Notes: generated by a model from the letters alone, not told the origin. 64,000 nt of DNA from Plasmopara viticola (GCA_001695595.3 MBPM02000003.1:1-64000); one strand, 5' to 3'; numbered from the stretch's first letter, positions 1-11,410 are shown. A program made the numbers and translations.

Positions 1-1442
1 TCTCTCACCATCGTCAAGACGGATAATGACGAGGCGATGCCGACTGCACTCCCGGAAGATGGCGCCTCTGCCGCTATTACTGACGATGATGCGGTCAAAA
101 GCGTTGTTGATAAGGATGTGAATGATCCACGTCCATCGATGGCAATGCTGCTTCGCCAGCAAGAAGCTATCCGTCGTGACAACGTCAAAGCTGATACTGC
201 GCGTCGCCGGGTGGAAACTCCCAAGCCTCTCGCTGTCGATATTGAAGCAATAGAGCGCCAGTATGCTACCGGTGGTGACTGGTCCGACATAGCTTCTTGT
301 ATCCACCAGTCGCGCCCGTACGAGCTTCCCGAGCCAGGTACGACATGGTGATTGAGACGGGTACGACGTTTACTAAGACATCGCTGACCAAAATTATGGC
401 CGCGCTCGTGGGGACGAATCATCGCAATCGTACGCTTGACCGTCTTTACGAGCAGAAAAGAGTCGGCCAGGTATCAAAGATGCCAGGTGGAAACTTGCGT
501 CTCAAGCTCAAGGACCGCGAGGCGTGTATGGAACTTGAGCGCACGACCGTTAGCATCCTTGGCAACGTGTACCCGTTTAAGCCGTTTGATGTCCTCGCGA
601 GCAAGTTCTTCCTGGATATTTCTAACGTTGACTCGGATACGAACACGGATCTTGTTTTACGTCGTCTTTACCTACTCAGATGCGAGCCAGTGTACGACAC
701 GTATCGCGATGTGAACCTGGCGACGGGTCTCACTTCGGCAACGTGGCGAGTGTACTTCCGGTCGAGCGACTGTCCACCTCCACTGGTGGTGAACGGCTCC
801 GTGTGCGACCAGCTCGTGTTTAACAACAAATTATATCCGGTGCATGGCAAAGACGCGCCATTTGCGTCTGAGCGGCTTCCATTCGGCTTCCGCTCCCACC
901 ATAGCATTGACTTAGGGTCGCTCAACTCGTCGAATGCTGAATTTACTCGAAACGTCCACAGACAGACCGCACAGCCTGCTCCTAAGTCAAAGCCATCACG
1001 GACTCAGTCGAAAAAATCACATGCTCCACAGGCCGAACCAGTTCTTTCCTTGATTGACAACGCGCTTGAGAATGAAGAGACGAAAGAGGATGGCCAGCTC
1101 CAGCCCGGAGCTCAGCATGGCCAGCAAATTATGGCCACCCAACTCGCAAAGAGGGTCATCGACATCGATGACGTGCTCTCGATTTCAACATCCACTGGAT
1201 CTGGAAGTCGTCTTTCGCCTCCAGCGAGTCCAAAGGCTTCGCCTAAGCCAATGCTCATGCTGACGAATGGTTCAGACGAATTCATTACTGTCATCATTAC
1301 TGTCACGAACAAAAAGAAACGCTCGCGTGGAGGTATCGACTTCACTAACATGTTGACAAAACAGATGCCAAAACCACTGGATGGAGTCGCAACGACGAAC
1401 TACTTTCAGGCAACTCCAGACGCTAGAAGTCAAGTTGATTGA
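1..1442 (+). pseudogene. LINE ORF1 relic (non-LTR retrotransposon)
   Basis: Two overlapping frames (37-351 and 297-1442) together read as one ORF1-type protein broken by a frameshift near 300-350. The longer frame gives 381 codons with a basic middle and a low-complexity, Ser/Pro/Lys-rich tail; I see no CCHC knuckle. It is called ORF1 because it lies directly upstream of endonuclease and reverse-transcriptase sequence on the same strand, the usual LINE order. The window starts inside the element, so its 5' end is not visible. The relation to known oomycete L1-like ORF1 proteins is inferred from position, not from a recognised domain. Confidence 0.5.
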
Positions 1443-3147
1443 TTGATGCGACCAGGGACAAGAAGTACGGTATCCGTCATCACGTTCGTCCGGTTGACGT
1501 AAAGCGTCCCGAAGCTCTCAAATCGTCCAAAGAGTCCGCGTTCTTTGTCGAGAAGCATCATACAAAAATTCGGAAGGCGTCTATTCCTTCGCCTGTTGTT
1601 GAGGTGACTGACTCTATGATCAGCGATGAAAATACGGCGCTATTGAACACACTTGACGACGTCTCGAGGATGCGGACAGAAAAGTTGAGAGCATATCACA
1701 ATTCTTAGAAACGCGACTAATCCGGACCACATCATGAAGAAAGCGATTGAGTCTCTCGCTCGCGTTTAACAGTGCGCTATCCTCAAGATGGCAGCTAGCG
1801 GTAACGAGATTGAGGAGCTTGCGCAATTGCACATGATTAATCGAGTGCTGAGCGCGAACAAGCCGAACGAAGACACGACATTCGTAGCGAAATGGAAGAG
1901 GCTTATGAAGACATCAGTTCGTCCAAGCGTCAGGATATCTTCGCTGCGTGTGGCAAGTGGTGGAAGGCGACGCCGAAGATCTTTGAGCTGACGCGTTTTA
2001 CTAAGGCGCTGTCTGCATTTGAGCTAACGCTCATGTCGATCGCACCAACGCTGTTTGCAAATGACACTGGATTCAATACGTCACGGGTCATCCGGTTGAG
2101 TGGATTCCCGCCCACGCTCGCCTGCTACACCCAAACACGCTGCTGAGTCTTCTGCGGTCGAAGCTTGGCGAGCTATGCATGGTGCATTGGCGTGAGATCC
2201 AATGGCAAGGACACTTGCTCGACGAGCTCGAAGAATTGAGAAAACTAGAAGGTCATTACCCAACAGACAAATCGGTTTCCAGCTTCTTGTCGCAGACGAC
2301 GGATCGGTGACACCAGTAGCGGGCGGCATAGCCACTCGCTGCTAAGGTGATCTCGACGTCGCACCTGACTTGGAACAACAACGAGTGTGCTAACTGTGAA
2401 CACGAATGGCGTCAAGAATAACGGGCACCTTCTGATCGACAATCTGCTATCAAAGTACGGGATGTCTTTGCGGACCGCTCGCATCTTGCAAGTTTCAAGT
2501 TTCACCTCGAGTCTACCTTCAAACACAAGTTGTTCCTGAGCGATGTGACACACTCCTGCGGTCGAAGCAACGGAGTACTAACATTGCTGCGGTCCGACTT
2601 TCCAGGCTTTGAATCGGCAGTGGAGCTCACCATCTGACCGTCCCTGGCCGGTACCTCGTCCGTGCGTGTAATGGTCAAGCTTGCTCCGTCTATATCCAAA
2701 CGTCTACGCGCCTGTGCATAAACAAGAGAAACAAGCGTTCTTTTCAGATTTAGCAACGGAAGGATTCGAAGACGACGCAACACATCTGGTATTGGCGACC
2801 TTATAATACTCCGCTGGACCCGACCTTGGACTGTTCAATGTTGACTTGCGTTATGACTCAAGTCGTTCGTGCTGCTTGGATTGGTTGGCTCAACTGGGCG
2901 TCGTAGACGCCTGGCGAATTCACCACGATACAGCACGCGTGTTCACGGGACCGATGCCTCGCAAGAACCGCCTTGACTACATCCTTGTCTCGGACATATT
3001 TTGTAGGCAGCTTCTACGGTGATGCCAAGTACTTCTTACCATCACATGCCGGAGACCATCTGGCCATAGCGTGACTTTCAAGTCGGGATCCCAACTGCAT
3101 GGTAGAGGTTACTGGAAGTTTCCGCACTATCTGCTCGAATACCCGCA
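1443..3147 (+). pseudogene. LINE ORF2 endonuclease relic
   Basis: The stretch is broken by many frameshifts and stops. At 2699-2758 one frame reads NVYAPVHKQEKQAFFSDLAT, the typical motif of L1-type apurinic endonucleases. At 2840-2995 another frame gives GVVDAWR..HHDTARVFTGP followed by RKNRLDYILVS, the region before the C-terminal SDH motif; that motif appears near 3050 as GDHLA. The domain order (endonuclease, linker, RT) is that of L1/Tx1-like elements. No intact frame remains. Confidence 0.65.
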
Positions 3148-4617
3148 GTGGTATCGGCAATTCAGCGCGAAGCTGATGACATCCTATCGAAGCTTCACAC
3201 TTCGCAGAATCCAGGGCGGATATGGGAGCAGTGGAAGTCGGACATCAAAATGCAGCTGCAGAAGTTGCAGAAGAAGCTCCGGGCTCAAGATTCCCAAGCA
3301 GTTGAAAATGCCCGCGTCGTGCTGGATCGCACGGCCGCGTGTCCCCGAGCTGCTGCCCACGATGCTAATTGTAAGATGTACGAGGAAGCTATGACAAACT
3401 ACAAGGAGATAGTGACCCGGTCGAGCCAGTATCATCAAGACACTGCGTTCGATTTCCAAGCTGCAAACTCCGAGAAGTCGACAAAGCACTTTTTTCGACC
3501 TTTGGAGACACAAGCTTGCGGCGAATCTCGATTGAGGAAGTCTTACTCCAATGGAAGTATCTCAACCAACCAAACGAGATCAGCCTTCACTTCCTCGAGC
3601 ATTGGGGGTCGGAGATGGGTGACCCAGACAGTCAAACGGGGACAGCATCCCACCAGACAACACGATGCAACGTAAGCTTCTCGACTCTGTCGTTCGCACG
3701 CTATCGGAGCCCGATAGGCAGGCTTTGACAAGGACATGAGCTCCATCGACTTGACAGAAGCTATCAAGCGCATGAAAACGACGTCATCTCCAGGTATCGA
3801 TGGCTTGACAGCGGGATTTTACCAAGTCGCACCGGATGTGTTTGGCCAGTGCCTAGCGCTGGTCTTCAATGATCGCCTCTAGCGCGGGAAACTGCTTGCA
3901 TCACAGCGCAAGTCGGCGGTGGTGCTGTTGCACAAGAAGGGTTCGCGTGCAGATCCAGGCAACTACCGACCGATCGCGCTCATCCCAGTCGATGTAAAGA
4001 TACTTTCTAAGGCGCTGGCGTATCGGCTGCAGTCAGCTATCCAAAAATGGTCCATACGGACCAAAAAGGTTTTGTCCGCGGCTGCTCGATTCACCACCAC
4101 GTACGTTTCCTCGCTGATCTCCAAGACCTGGTGACTAGTAGAGCCGAAGAGGCGTACGCGCTATTATTGGATTTTCAGAAGGCATTTGATCGAGTCAACT
4201 GGGATTACATGTTCCGGTTGCTTGAGCGTATGGGGATCGGCATAGGCTTCACACGCTGGGTAAAGTTGCTCTACACGGATCCGCTTGCTCACCTGCTGAT
4301 CAACGGCGTCATTCAGCCAGCGCTGCATCCTTCACGCGGAGTGAAACAAGGAGACCCTCTGTCCGCACTGCTGTTCATCTTAACGATTGAGCCACTTGGA
4401 AACATGCTGCGCTCACACGAAGAGTACGGTGTGTGTCTGAACGACAACGATACTGCAACGAGTTTATTCTTCGCAGATGACTCGACGCTGATCGGAAGCT
4501 CCATCACAAATCTGCAGGCACAACTTGAGACTGTGGAGAAATATTGCCAAGGCTCGGGGGCGAGGCTGAACTTGTCAAAGTCGGTGCTGCTGGCTCTGAA
4601 CCGGAATCATCAAGACT
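3148..4617 (+). pseudogene. LINE ORF2 reverse transcriptase relic, 3' truncated
   Basis: RT motifs appear in order: SPGIDGLTAGFY (about 3790), NYRPIALIPVDVKILSKALA (about 3960-4020), DQKGFVRG (frame change near 4050), LLLDFQKAFDRVNWDYM (about 4160-4210), GVKQGDPLSALLF (about 4340) and the catalytic FADD (about 4470). There is an in-frame TAG near 3880 and a frameshift near 4045. After the thumb start (ARLNLSKS, about 4560-4580) the frame runs directly into a truncated tRNA-Ala. The rest of the RT and the 3' end of the element are therefore missing. The element is dead. Confidence 0.85.
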
Positions 4618-4628
4618 GCCCGAGTCGG

Positions 4629-4772
4629 TCAAATGGTAGAGCGCGTCGCTTAGCATGCGAGAGGTACAGGGATCGATACCCTGCTTCTCCATTTGGCGTG
4701 TGTAGTATAGTGGTATTGGTATTCCAGTACCTCACCTTGTGGCGGTGATATGCTGGTTCGATCTCGACGCGA
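4629..4772 (+). pseudogene. Unit 0: 5'-truncated tRNA-Ala + damaged tRNA-His
   Basis: tRNA-Ala 4629-4691 lacks its 5' acceptor and part of the D stem and has a changed anticodon stem. tRNA-His 4696-4772 has an insertion in the D loop and a broken T arm. It is fused to the truncated LINE RT. The gap between the two genes is TTTG rather than a single G. Confidence 0.85.
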
Positions 4773-4944
4773 TTCTGGACGATGTTATGTGTCGAAGCTT
4801 GTCTGTCCAACGAGCGCATCGACTATTGCTTGCAAAGGTCTTTAGTAAAGCGACCTTCGATCAACATCGTGTGTCATAGTCAAAGCGGGATGGTGACGTG
4901 AACACACTTATCTATATCTAAACGAAGTTGAGTGAACATGTACC

Positions 4945-5089
4945 GGGGATGTAGCTCAAATGGTAGAGCGCTCGCTTAGCATGCGAGAGGTACAGGGATC
5001 GATACCCTGCTTCTCCAGCGTGTGTAGTATAGTGGTCAGTACCTCACCTTTGTGCGGTGATATCCCTGGTTCGAATCCGGGCACGCGCA
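4945..5089 (+). tRNA. tRNA-Ala(AGC)+tRNA-His-like, unit 1
   Basis: Ala 4945-5017, His 5018-5089. There is no base between the genes, so G-1 is lost. The His anticodon loop reads TTTGTGC instead of TTGTGGC, which shifts the anticodon to TGT. Spacer type T. Confidence 0.85.
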
Positions 5090-5243
5090 TTTCTGGACGA
5101 TGTTATGTGTCGTATTGTCTGTTTTTGCTTGCAAAGGCTTTAGTAAAGAGACCTTCGATCATATCATGTGTGTCATAGTCAAAGCGGGATGGTGGACGTG
5201 AACGCACTTATTTTATCCAAACGAAGTTGAGGTGCAATGTACC

Positions 5244-5389
5244 GGGGATGTAGCTCAAATGGTAGAGCGCTCGCTTAGCATGCGAGAGGTACAGGGATCG
5301 ATACCCTGCTTCTCCAGGCGTGTGTAGTATAGTGGTCAGTACCTCACCTTGTGGCGGTGATATCCCTGGTTCGAATCCGGGCACGCGCA
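5244..5389 (+). tRNA. tRNA-Ala(AGC)+tRNA-His(GTG), unit 2
   Basis: Ala 5244-5316, His 5318-5389; both consensus. Spacer type G (cgtgttg). Confidence 0.95.
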
Positions 5390-5544
5390 TTTCTGGACGA
5401 TGTTATGTGTCGTGTTGTTTGTTTTTGCTTGCAAAGGCTTTAGTAAAGCGACCTTCGATCACATCGTGTGTGTCATAGTCAAAGCGGGATGGTGCGACGT
5501 GAACGCACTTATCTATATCTAATCGAAGTTGAGTGCAATGTACC

Positions 5545-5686
5545 GGGGATGTAGCTCAAATGGTAGAGCGCTCGCTTAGCATGCGAGAGGTACAGGGATC
5601 GATACCCTGCTTTCCAGGCGTGTGTATAGTGGTCAGTACCTCACCTTGTGGCGGTGATATCCCTGGTTCGAATCCGGGCACGCGCA
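5545..5686 (+). tRNA. tRNA-Ala(AGC)+tRNA-His(GTG), unit 3
   Basis: Ala 5545-5616 lacks one C in the 3' acceptor. His 5618-5686 lacks three bases in the D stem. Probably non-functional pair. Spacer type T. Confidence 0.8.
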
Positions 5687-5842
5687 TTTCTGGACGATGT
5701 TATGTGTCGTATTGTCTGTTTTTGCTTGCAAAGGCTTTAGTAAAGCGACCTTCGATCACATCATGTGTGTCATAGTCAAAGCGGGATGGTGCGACGTGAA
5801 CACGCTTATCTTTATCTAAACGAAGTTGGGGTGTAATGTACC

Positions 5843-5987
5843 GGGGATGTAGCTCAAATGGTAGAGCGCTCGCTTAGCATGCGAGAGGTACAGGGATCGA
5901 TACCCTGCTTCTCCAGGCGTGTGTAGTATAGTGGTCAGTACCTCACCTTGTGGCGGTGATATCCTGGTTCGAATCCGGGCACGCGCA
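5843..5987 (+). tRNA. tRNA-Ala(AGC)+tRNA-His(GTG), unit 4
   Basis: Ala 5843-5915 consensus. His 5917-5987 lacks one C before the T stem. Confidence 0.88.
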
Positions 5988-6141
5988 TTTCTGGACGATG
6001 TTATGTGTCGATTGTCTGTTTTTGCTTGCAAAGGCTTTAGTAAAGCGACCTTCGATCACATCGTGTGTGTCATAGTCAAAGCGGGATGGTGCGACGTGAA
6101 CGCACTTATCTATATCTAAACGAAGTTGAGTGCAATGTACC

Positions 6142-6294
6142 GGGATGTAGCTCAAATGTAGAGCGCTCGGTAAGCTCGCTTAGCATGCGAGAGGTACAGG
6201 GATCGATACCCTGCTTCTCCAGGCGTGTGTAGTATAGTGGTCAGTACCTCACCTTGTGGCGGTGATATCCCTGGTTCGAATCCGGGCACGCGCA
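6142..6294 (+). tRNA. damaged tRNA-Ala + tRNA-His(GTG), unit 5
   Basis: Ala 6142-6221 has lost bases in the acceptor and D loop and carries an insertion in the anticodon stem, so it is a pseudogene. His 6223-6294 is consensus. Spacer type A. Confidence 0.85.
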
Positions 6295-6446
6295 TTTCTG
6301 GACGATGTTATGTGTCGAATTGTCTGTTTTTGCTTGCAAAGGCTTTAGTAAAGCGACCTTCGATCACATGTGTGTGTCATAGTCAAAGCGGGATGGTGCG
6401 ACGTGAACACTTATCTATATCTAAACGAAGTTGGGTGCAATGTACC

Positions 6447-6591
6447 GGGGATGTAGCTCAAATGGTAGAGCGCTCGCTTAGCATGCGAGAGGTACAGGGA
6501 TCGATACCCTGCTTCTCCAGGCGTGTGTAGTATAGTGGTCAGTACCTCACCTTGTGGCGGTGATATCCTGGTTCGAATCCGGGCACGCGCA
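6447..6591 (+). tRNA. tRNA-Ala(AGC)+tRNA-His(GTG), unit 6
   Basis: Ala 6447-6519 consensus. His 6521-6591 lacks one C before the T stem. Spacer type T. Confidence 0.9.
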
Positions 6592-6746
6592 TTTCTGGAC
6601 GATGTTATGTGTCGTATTGTCTGTTTTTGCTTGCAAAGGCTTTAGTAAAGCGACATTCGATCACATCGTGTGTGTCATAGTCAAAGCGGGATGGTGCGAC
6701 GTGAACACGCTTATCTATATCTAAACGAAGTTGAGTGCAATGTACC

Positions 6747-6892
6747 GGGGATGTAGCTCAAATGGTAGAGCGCTCGCTTAGCATGCGAGAGGTACAGGGA
6801 TCGATACCCTGCTTCTCCAGGCGTGTGTAGTATAGTGGTCAGTACCTCACCTTGTGGCGGTGATATCCCTGGTTCGAATCCGGGCACGCGCA
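6747..6892 (+). tRNA. tRNA-Ala(AGC)+tRNA-His(GTG), unit 7
   Basis: Ala 6747-6819, His 6821-6892; both consensus. Spacer type T. Confidence 0.95.
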
Positions 6893-7044
6893 TTTCTGGA
6901 CGATGTTATGTGTCGTATTGTCTGTTTTTGCTTGCAAAGGCTTTAGTAAAGAGACATTCGATCATATCATGTGTGTCATAGTCAAAGCGGGATGGTGCGA
7001 CGTGAACACGCTTATCTATATCTAAACGTTGGGTGTAATGTACC

Positions 7045-7174
7045 GGGGATGTAGCTCAAATGGTAGAGCGCTCGCTTAGCATGCGAGAGGTACAGGGATC
7101 GATACCCTGCTTCTCCAGGCGTGTGTAGTATAGTGGTCAGTACCTCACCGGTGATGTGAATCCGGGCACGCGCA
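7045..7174 (+). tRNA. tRNA-Ala(AGC)+deleted tRNA-His, unit 8
   Basis: Ala 7045-7117 consensus. His 7119-7174 has lost the anticodon loop and half the T arm. The following spacer is also shortened. Confidence 0.85.
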
Positions 7175-7259
7175 TGGACGATGTTATGTGTCCTTGCTGT
7201 TTCGATCATCCATAGGCGGGATGGTGCGACGTGAACGCATTATCTAAACGAAGACAATG

Positions 7260-7369
7260 TACGTAGCTTGGTAGAGCTCGCTTAGCATGCGAGAGGTACA
7301 GGGATTGGCGTGTGTAGTATAGTGGTCAGTACTCACCTTGTGGCTGATGGTTCGAATCCGGCACGCGCA
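7260..7369 (+). pseudogene. Unit 9: decayed tRNA-Ala and tRNA-His
   Basis: Ala remnant about 7260-7306 (5' end and T arm gone). His remnant 7308-7369 with scattered deletions. Spacer type A, shortened. Confidence 0.85.
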
Positions 7370-7506
7370 TTTCTGGACGATGTTATGTGTCGAATTGTCC
7401 TTGCAGGCTTCGACCTTCGATCATATCATGTGTGTCATAGTCAAAGCGGGATGGTTCGACGTGAACACGCTTATCTTTATCTAAACGAAGTTGGGTGTAA
7501 TGTACC

Positions 7507-7649
7507 GGGGATGTAGCTCAAATGGTAGAGCGCTCGCTTAGCATGCGAGAGGTACAGGGATCGATACCCTGCTTCTCCAGGCGTGTGTAGTATAGTGGTC
7601 AGTACCTCACCTTGTGGCGGTGATATCCTGGTTCGAATCCGGGCACGCA
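7507..7649 (+). tRNA. tRNA-Ala(AGC)+tRNA-His(GTG), unit 10
   Basis: Ala 7507-7579 consensus. His 7581-7649 lacks one C before the T stem and two bases of the acceptor. Spacer type G. Confidence 0.85.
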
Positions 7650-7803
7650 TTTCTGGACGATGTTATGTGTCGTGTTGTTTGTTTTTGCTTGCAAAGGCTT
7701 TAGTAAAGCGACCTTCGATCACATCATGTGTGTCATAGTCAAAGCGGGATGGTTCGACGTGAACACGCTTATCTTTATCTAAACGAAGTTGGTGCAATGT
7801 ACC

Positions 7804-7949
7804 GGGGATGTAGCTCAAATGGTAGAGCGCTCGCTTAGCATGCGAGAGGTACAGGGATCGATACCCTGCTTCTCCAGGCGTGTGTAGTATAGTGGTCAGT
7901 ACCTCACCTTGTGGCGGTGATATCCCTGGTTCGAATCCGGGCACGCGCA
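7804..7949 (+). tRNA. tRNA-Ala(AGC)+tRNA-His(GTG), unit 11
   Basis: Ala 7804-7876, His 7878-7949; both consensus. Spacer type T with a longer T run. Confidence 0.95.
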
Positions 7950-8105
7950 TTTCTGGACGATGTTATGTGTCGTATTGTCTGTTTTTTTGCTTCCAAGGCT
8001 TCAGTAAAGCGACATTCAATCACATCATATGTGTCTTAGTCAAAGCGGGATGGTGCGACTTGAACACGCTTATCTATATCTAAACGAAGTTGGGTATAGT
8101 GTACC

Positions 8106-8251
8106 GGGGATGTAGCTCAAATGGTAGAGCGCTCGCTTAGCATGCGAGAGGTACAGGGATCGATACCCTGCTTCTCCAGGCGTGTGTAGTATAGTGGTCA
8201 GTACCTCACCTTGTGGCGGTGATATCCCTGGTTCGAATCCGGGCACGCGCA
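8106..8251 (+). tRNA. tRNA-Ala(AGC)+tRNA-His(GTG), unit 12
   Basis: Ala 8106-8178, His 8180-8251; both consensus. Spacer type T. Confidence 0.95.
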
Positions 8252-8406
8252 TTTCTGGACGATGTTATGTGTCGTATTGTCTGTTTTTGCTTGCAAAGGC
8301 TTTAGTAAAGCGACCTTCGATCACATCATGTGTGTCATAGTCAAAGCGGGATGGTTCGACGTGAACACGCTTATCTTTATCTAAACGAAGTTGGGTGTAA
8401 TGTACC

Positions 8407-8552
8407 GGGGATGTAGCTCAAATGGTAGAGCGCTCGCTTAGCATGCGAGAGGTACAGGGATCGATACCCTGCTTCTCCAGGCGTGTGTAGTATAGTGGTC
8501 AGTACCTCACCTTGTGGCGGTGATATCCCTGGTTCGAATCCGGGCACGCGCA
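8407..8552 (+). tRNA. tRNA-Ala(AGC)+tRNA-His(GTG), unit 13
   Basis: Ala 8407-8479, His 8481-8552; both consensus. Spacer type T, but the T run is interrupted (ctggttttgc). Confidence 0.95.
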
Positions 8553-8707
8553 TTTCTGGACGATGTTATGTGTCGTATTGTCTGGTTTTGCTTGCAAAGG
8601 CTTTAGTAAAGAGACATTCGATCATATCATGTGTGTCATAGTCAAAGCGGGATGGTGCGACGTGAACACGCTTATCTATATCTAAACGAAGTTGGGTGTA
8701 ATGTACC

Positions 8708-8853
8708 GGGGATGTAGCTCAAATGGTAGAGCGCTCGCTTAGCATGCGAGAGGTACAGGGATCGATACCCTGCTTCTCCAGGCGTGTGTAGTATAGTGGT
8801 CAGTACCTCACCTTGTGGCGGTGATATCCCTGGTTCGAATCCGGGCACGCGCA
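8708..8853 (+). tRNA. tRNA-Ala(AGC)+tRNA-His(GTG), unit 14
   Basis: Ala 8708-8780, His 8782-8853; both consensus. Spacer type T. Confidence 0.95.
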
Positions 8854-9008
8854 TTTCTGGACGATGTTATGTGTCGTATTGTCTGTTTTTGCTTGCAAAG
8901 GCTTTAGTAAAGAGACATTCGATCATATCATGTGTGTCATAGTCAAAGCGGGATGGTTCGACGTGAACACGCTTATCTTTAACAAAACGAAGTTGGGTGT
9001 AATGTACC

Positions 9009-9154
9009 GGGGATGTAGCTCAAATGGTAGAGCGCTCGCTTAGCATGCGAGAGGTACAGGGATCGATACCCTGCTTCTCCAGGCGTGTGTAGTATAGTGG
9101 TCAGTACCTCACCTTGTGGCGGTGATATCCCTGGTTCGAATCCGGGCACGCGCA
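9009..9154 (+). tRNA. tRNA-Ala(AGC)+tRNA-His(GTG), unit 15
   Basis: Ala 9009-9081, His 9083-9154; both consensus. The upstream TATA-like motif is altered (tctttaacaa). Spacer type T. Confidence 0.95.
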
Positions 9155-9309
9155 TTTCTGGACGATGTTATGTGTCGTATTGTCTGTTTTTGCTTGCAAA
9201 GGCTTTAGTAAAGCGACCTTCGATCACATCGTGTGTGTCATAGTCAAAGCGGGATGGTGCGACGTGAACGCACTTATCTATATCTAAACGAAGTTGAGTG
9301 CAATGTACC

Positions 9310-9455
9310 GGGGATGTAGCTCAAATGGTAGAGCGCTCGCTTAGCATGCGAGAGGTACAGGGATCGATACCCTGCTTCTCCAGGCGTGTGTAGTATAGTG
9401 GTCAGTACCTCACCTTGTGGCGGTGATATCCCTGGTTCGAATCCGGGCACGCGCA
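9310..9455 (+). tRNA. tRNA-Ala(AGC)+tRNA-His(GTG), unit 16
   Basis: Ala 9310-9382, His 9384-9455; both consensus. Spacer type T. Confidence 0.95.
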
Positions 9456-9608
9456 TTTCTGGACGATGTTGTGTGTCGTATTGTCTGTTTTTGCTTGCAA
9501 AGGCTTTAGTAAAGCGACCTTCGATCACATCGTGTGTGTCATAGTCAAAGCGGGATGGTGCGACGTGAACGCTTATCTATATCTAAACGAAGTTGAGTGC
9601 AATGTACC

Positions 9609-9754
9609 GGGGATGTAGCTCAAATGGTAGAGCGCTCGCTTAGCATGCGAGAGGTACAGGGATCGATACCCTGCTTCTCCAGGCGTGTGTAGTATAGTGG
9701 TCAGTACCTCACCTTGTGGCGGTGATATCCCTGGTTCGAATCCGGGCACGCGCA
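9609..9754 (+). tRNA. tRNA-Ala(AGC)+tRNA-His(GTG), unit 17
   Basis: Ala 9609-9681, His 9683-9754; both consensus. Spacer type T with a changed palindrome (gcttaagtaaagc). Confidence 0.95.
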
Positions 9755-9909
9755 TTTCTGGACGATGTTATGTGTCGTATTGTCTGTTTTTGCTTGGAAA
9801 GGCTTAAGTAAAGCGACCTTCGATCACATCGTGTGTGTCATAGTCAAAGCGGGATGGTGCGACTTGAACACGCTTATCTATATCTAAACGAAGTTGGGTG
9901 TAATGTACC

Positions 9910-10055
9910 GGGGATGTAGCTCAAATGGTAGAGCGCTCGCTTAGCATGCGAGAGGTACAGGGATCGATACCCTGCTTCTCCAGGCGTGTGTAGTATAGTG
10001 GTCAGTACCTCACCTTGTGGCGGTGATATCCCTGGTTCGAATCCGGGCACGCGCA
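9910..10055 (+). tRNA. tRNA-Ala(AGC)+tRNA-His(GTG), unit 18
   Basis: Ala 9910-9982, His 9984-10055; both consensus. Spacer type T. Confidence 0.96.
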
Positions 10056-10210
10056 TTTCTGGACGATGTTATGTGTCGTATTGTCTGTTTTTGCTTGCAA
10101 AGGCTTTAGTAAAGCGACCTTCGATCACATCGTGTGTGTCATAGTCAAAGCGGGATGGTGCGACGTGAACGCACTTATCTATATCTAATCGAAGTTGAGT
10201 GCAATGTACC

Positions 10211-10356
10211 GGGGATGTAGCTCAAATGGTAGAGCGCTCGCTTAGCATGCGAGAGGTACAGGGATCGATACCCTGCTTCTCCAGGCGTGTGTAGTATAGT
10301 GGTCAGTACCTCACCTTGTGGCGGTGATATCCCTGGTTCGAATCCGGGCACGCGCA
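10211..10356 (+). tRNA. tRNA-Ala(AGC)+tRNA-His(GTG), unit 19
   Basis: Ala 10211-10283, His 10285-10356; both consensus. Spacer type A. Confidence 0.96.
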
Positions 10357-10511
10357 TTTCTGGACGATGTTATGTGTCGAATTGTCTGTTTTTGCTTGCA
10401 AAGGCTTTAGTAAAGCGACCTTCGATCACATCGTGTGTGTCATAGTCAAAGCGGGATGGTGCGACGTGAACGCACTTATCTATATCTAAACGAAGTTGAG
10501 TGCAATGTACC

Positions 10512-10657
10512 GGGGATGTAGCTCAAATGGTAGAGCGCTCGCTTAGCATGCGAGAGGTACAGGGATCGATACCCTGCTTCTCCAGGCGTGTGTAGTATAG
10601 TGGTCAGTACCTCACCTTGTGGCGGTGATATCCCTGGTTCGAATCCGGGCACGCGCA
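10512..10657 (+). tRNA. tRNA-Ala(AGC)+tRNA-His(GTG), unit 20
   Basis: Ala 10512-10584, His 10586-10657; both consensus. Spacer type T. Confidence 0.96.
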
Positions 10658-10812
10658 TTTCTGGACGATGTTATGTGTCGTATTGTCTGTTTTTGCTTGC
10701 AAAGGCTTTAGTAAAGCGACCTTCGATCACATCGTGTGTGTCATAGTCAAAGCGGGATGGTGCGACGTGAACGCACTTATCTATATCTAAACGAAGTTGA
10801 GTGCAATGTACC

Positions 10813-10958
10813 GGGGATGTAGCTCAAATGGTAGAGCGCTCGCTTAGCATGCGAGAGGTACAGGGATCGATACCCTGCTTCTCCAGGCGTGTGTAGTATA
10901 GTGGTCAGTACCTCACCTTGTGGCGGTGATATCCCTGGTTCGAATCCGGGCACGCGCA
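10813..10958 (+). tRNA. tRNA-Ala(AGC)+tRNA-His(GTG), unit 21
   Basis: Ala 10813-10885, His 10887-10958; both consensus. Spacer type T. Confidence 0.96.
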
Positions 10959-11111
10959 TTTCTGGACGATGTTATGTGTCGTATTGTCTGTTTTTGCTTG
11001 CAAAGGCTTTAGTAAAGAGACATTCGATCATATCATGTGTGTCATAGTCAAAGCGGGATGGTGCGACGTGAACGCGCTTATCTATTATAAACGAAGTTGG
11101 GTGTAATGTAC

Positions 11112-11257
11112 GGGGATGTAGCTCAAATGGTAGAGCGCTCGCTTAGCATGCGAGAGGTACAGGGATCGATACCCTGCTTCTCCAGGCGTGTGTAGTATAG
11201 TGGTCAGTACCTCACCTTGTGGCGGTGATATCCCTGGTTCGAATCCGGGCACGCGCA
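11112..11257 (+). tRNA. tRNA-Ala(AGC)+tRNA-His(GTG), unit 22
   Basis: Ala 11112-11184, His 11186-11257; both consensus. The upstream flank is altered (ctattataaacg). Spacer type T. Confidence 0.95.
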
Positions 11258-11410
11258 TTTCTGGACGATGTTATGTGTCGTATTGTCTGTTTTTGCTTGC
11301 AAAGGCTTTAGTAAAGATACATTCGATCACATCATGTGTGTCATAGTCAAAGCGGGATGGTGCGACGTGAACACTTATCTATATCTAAACGAAGTTGAGT
11401 GCAATGTACC

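Noticed and set aside
4047..4748. 233-codon ORF as an RT protein
   Set aside because: Its last ~40 codons are tRNA-array sequence and the upstream half of the RT is in another frame, so it is a relic fused to the array.
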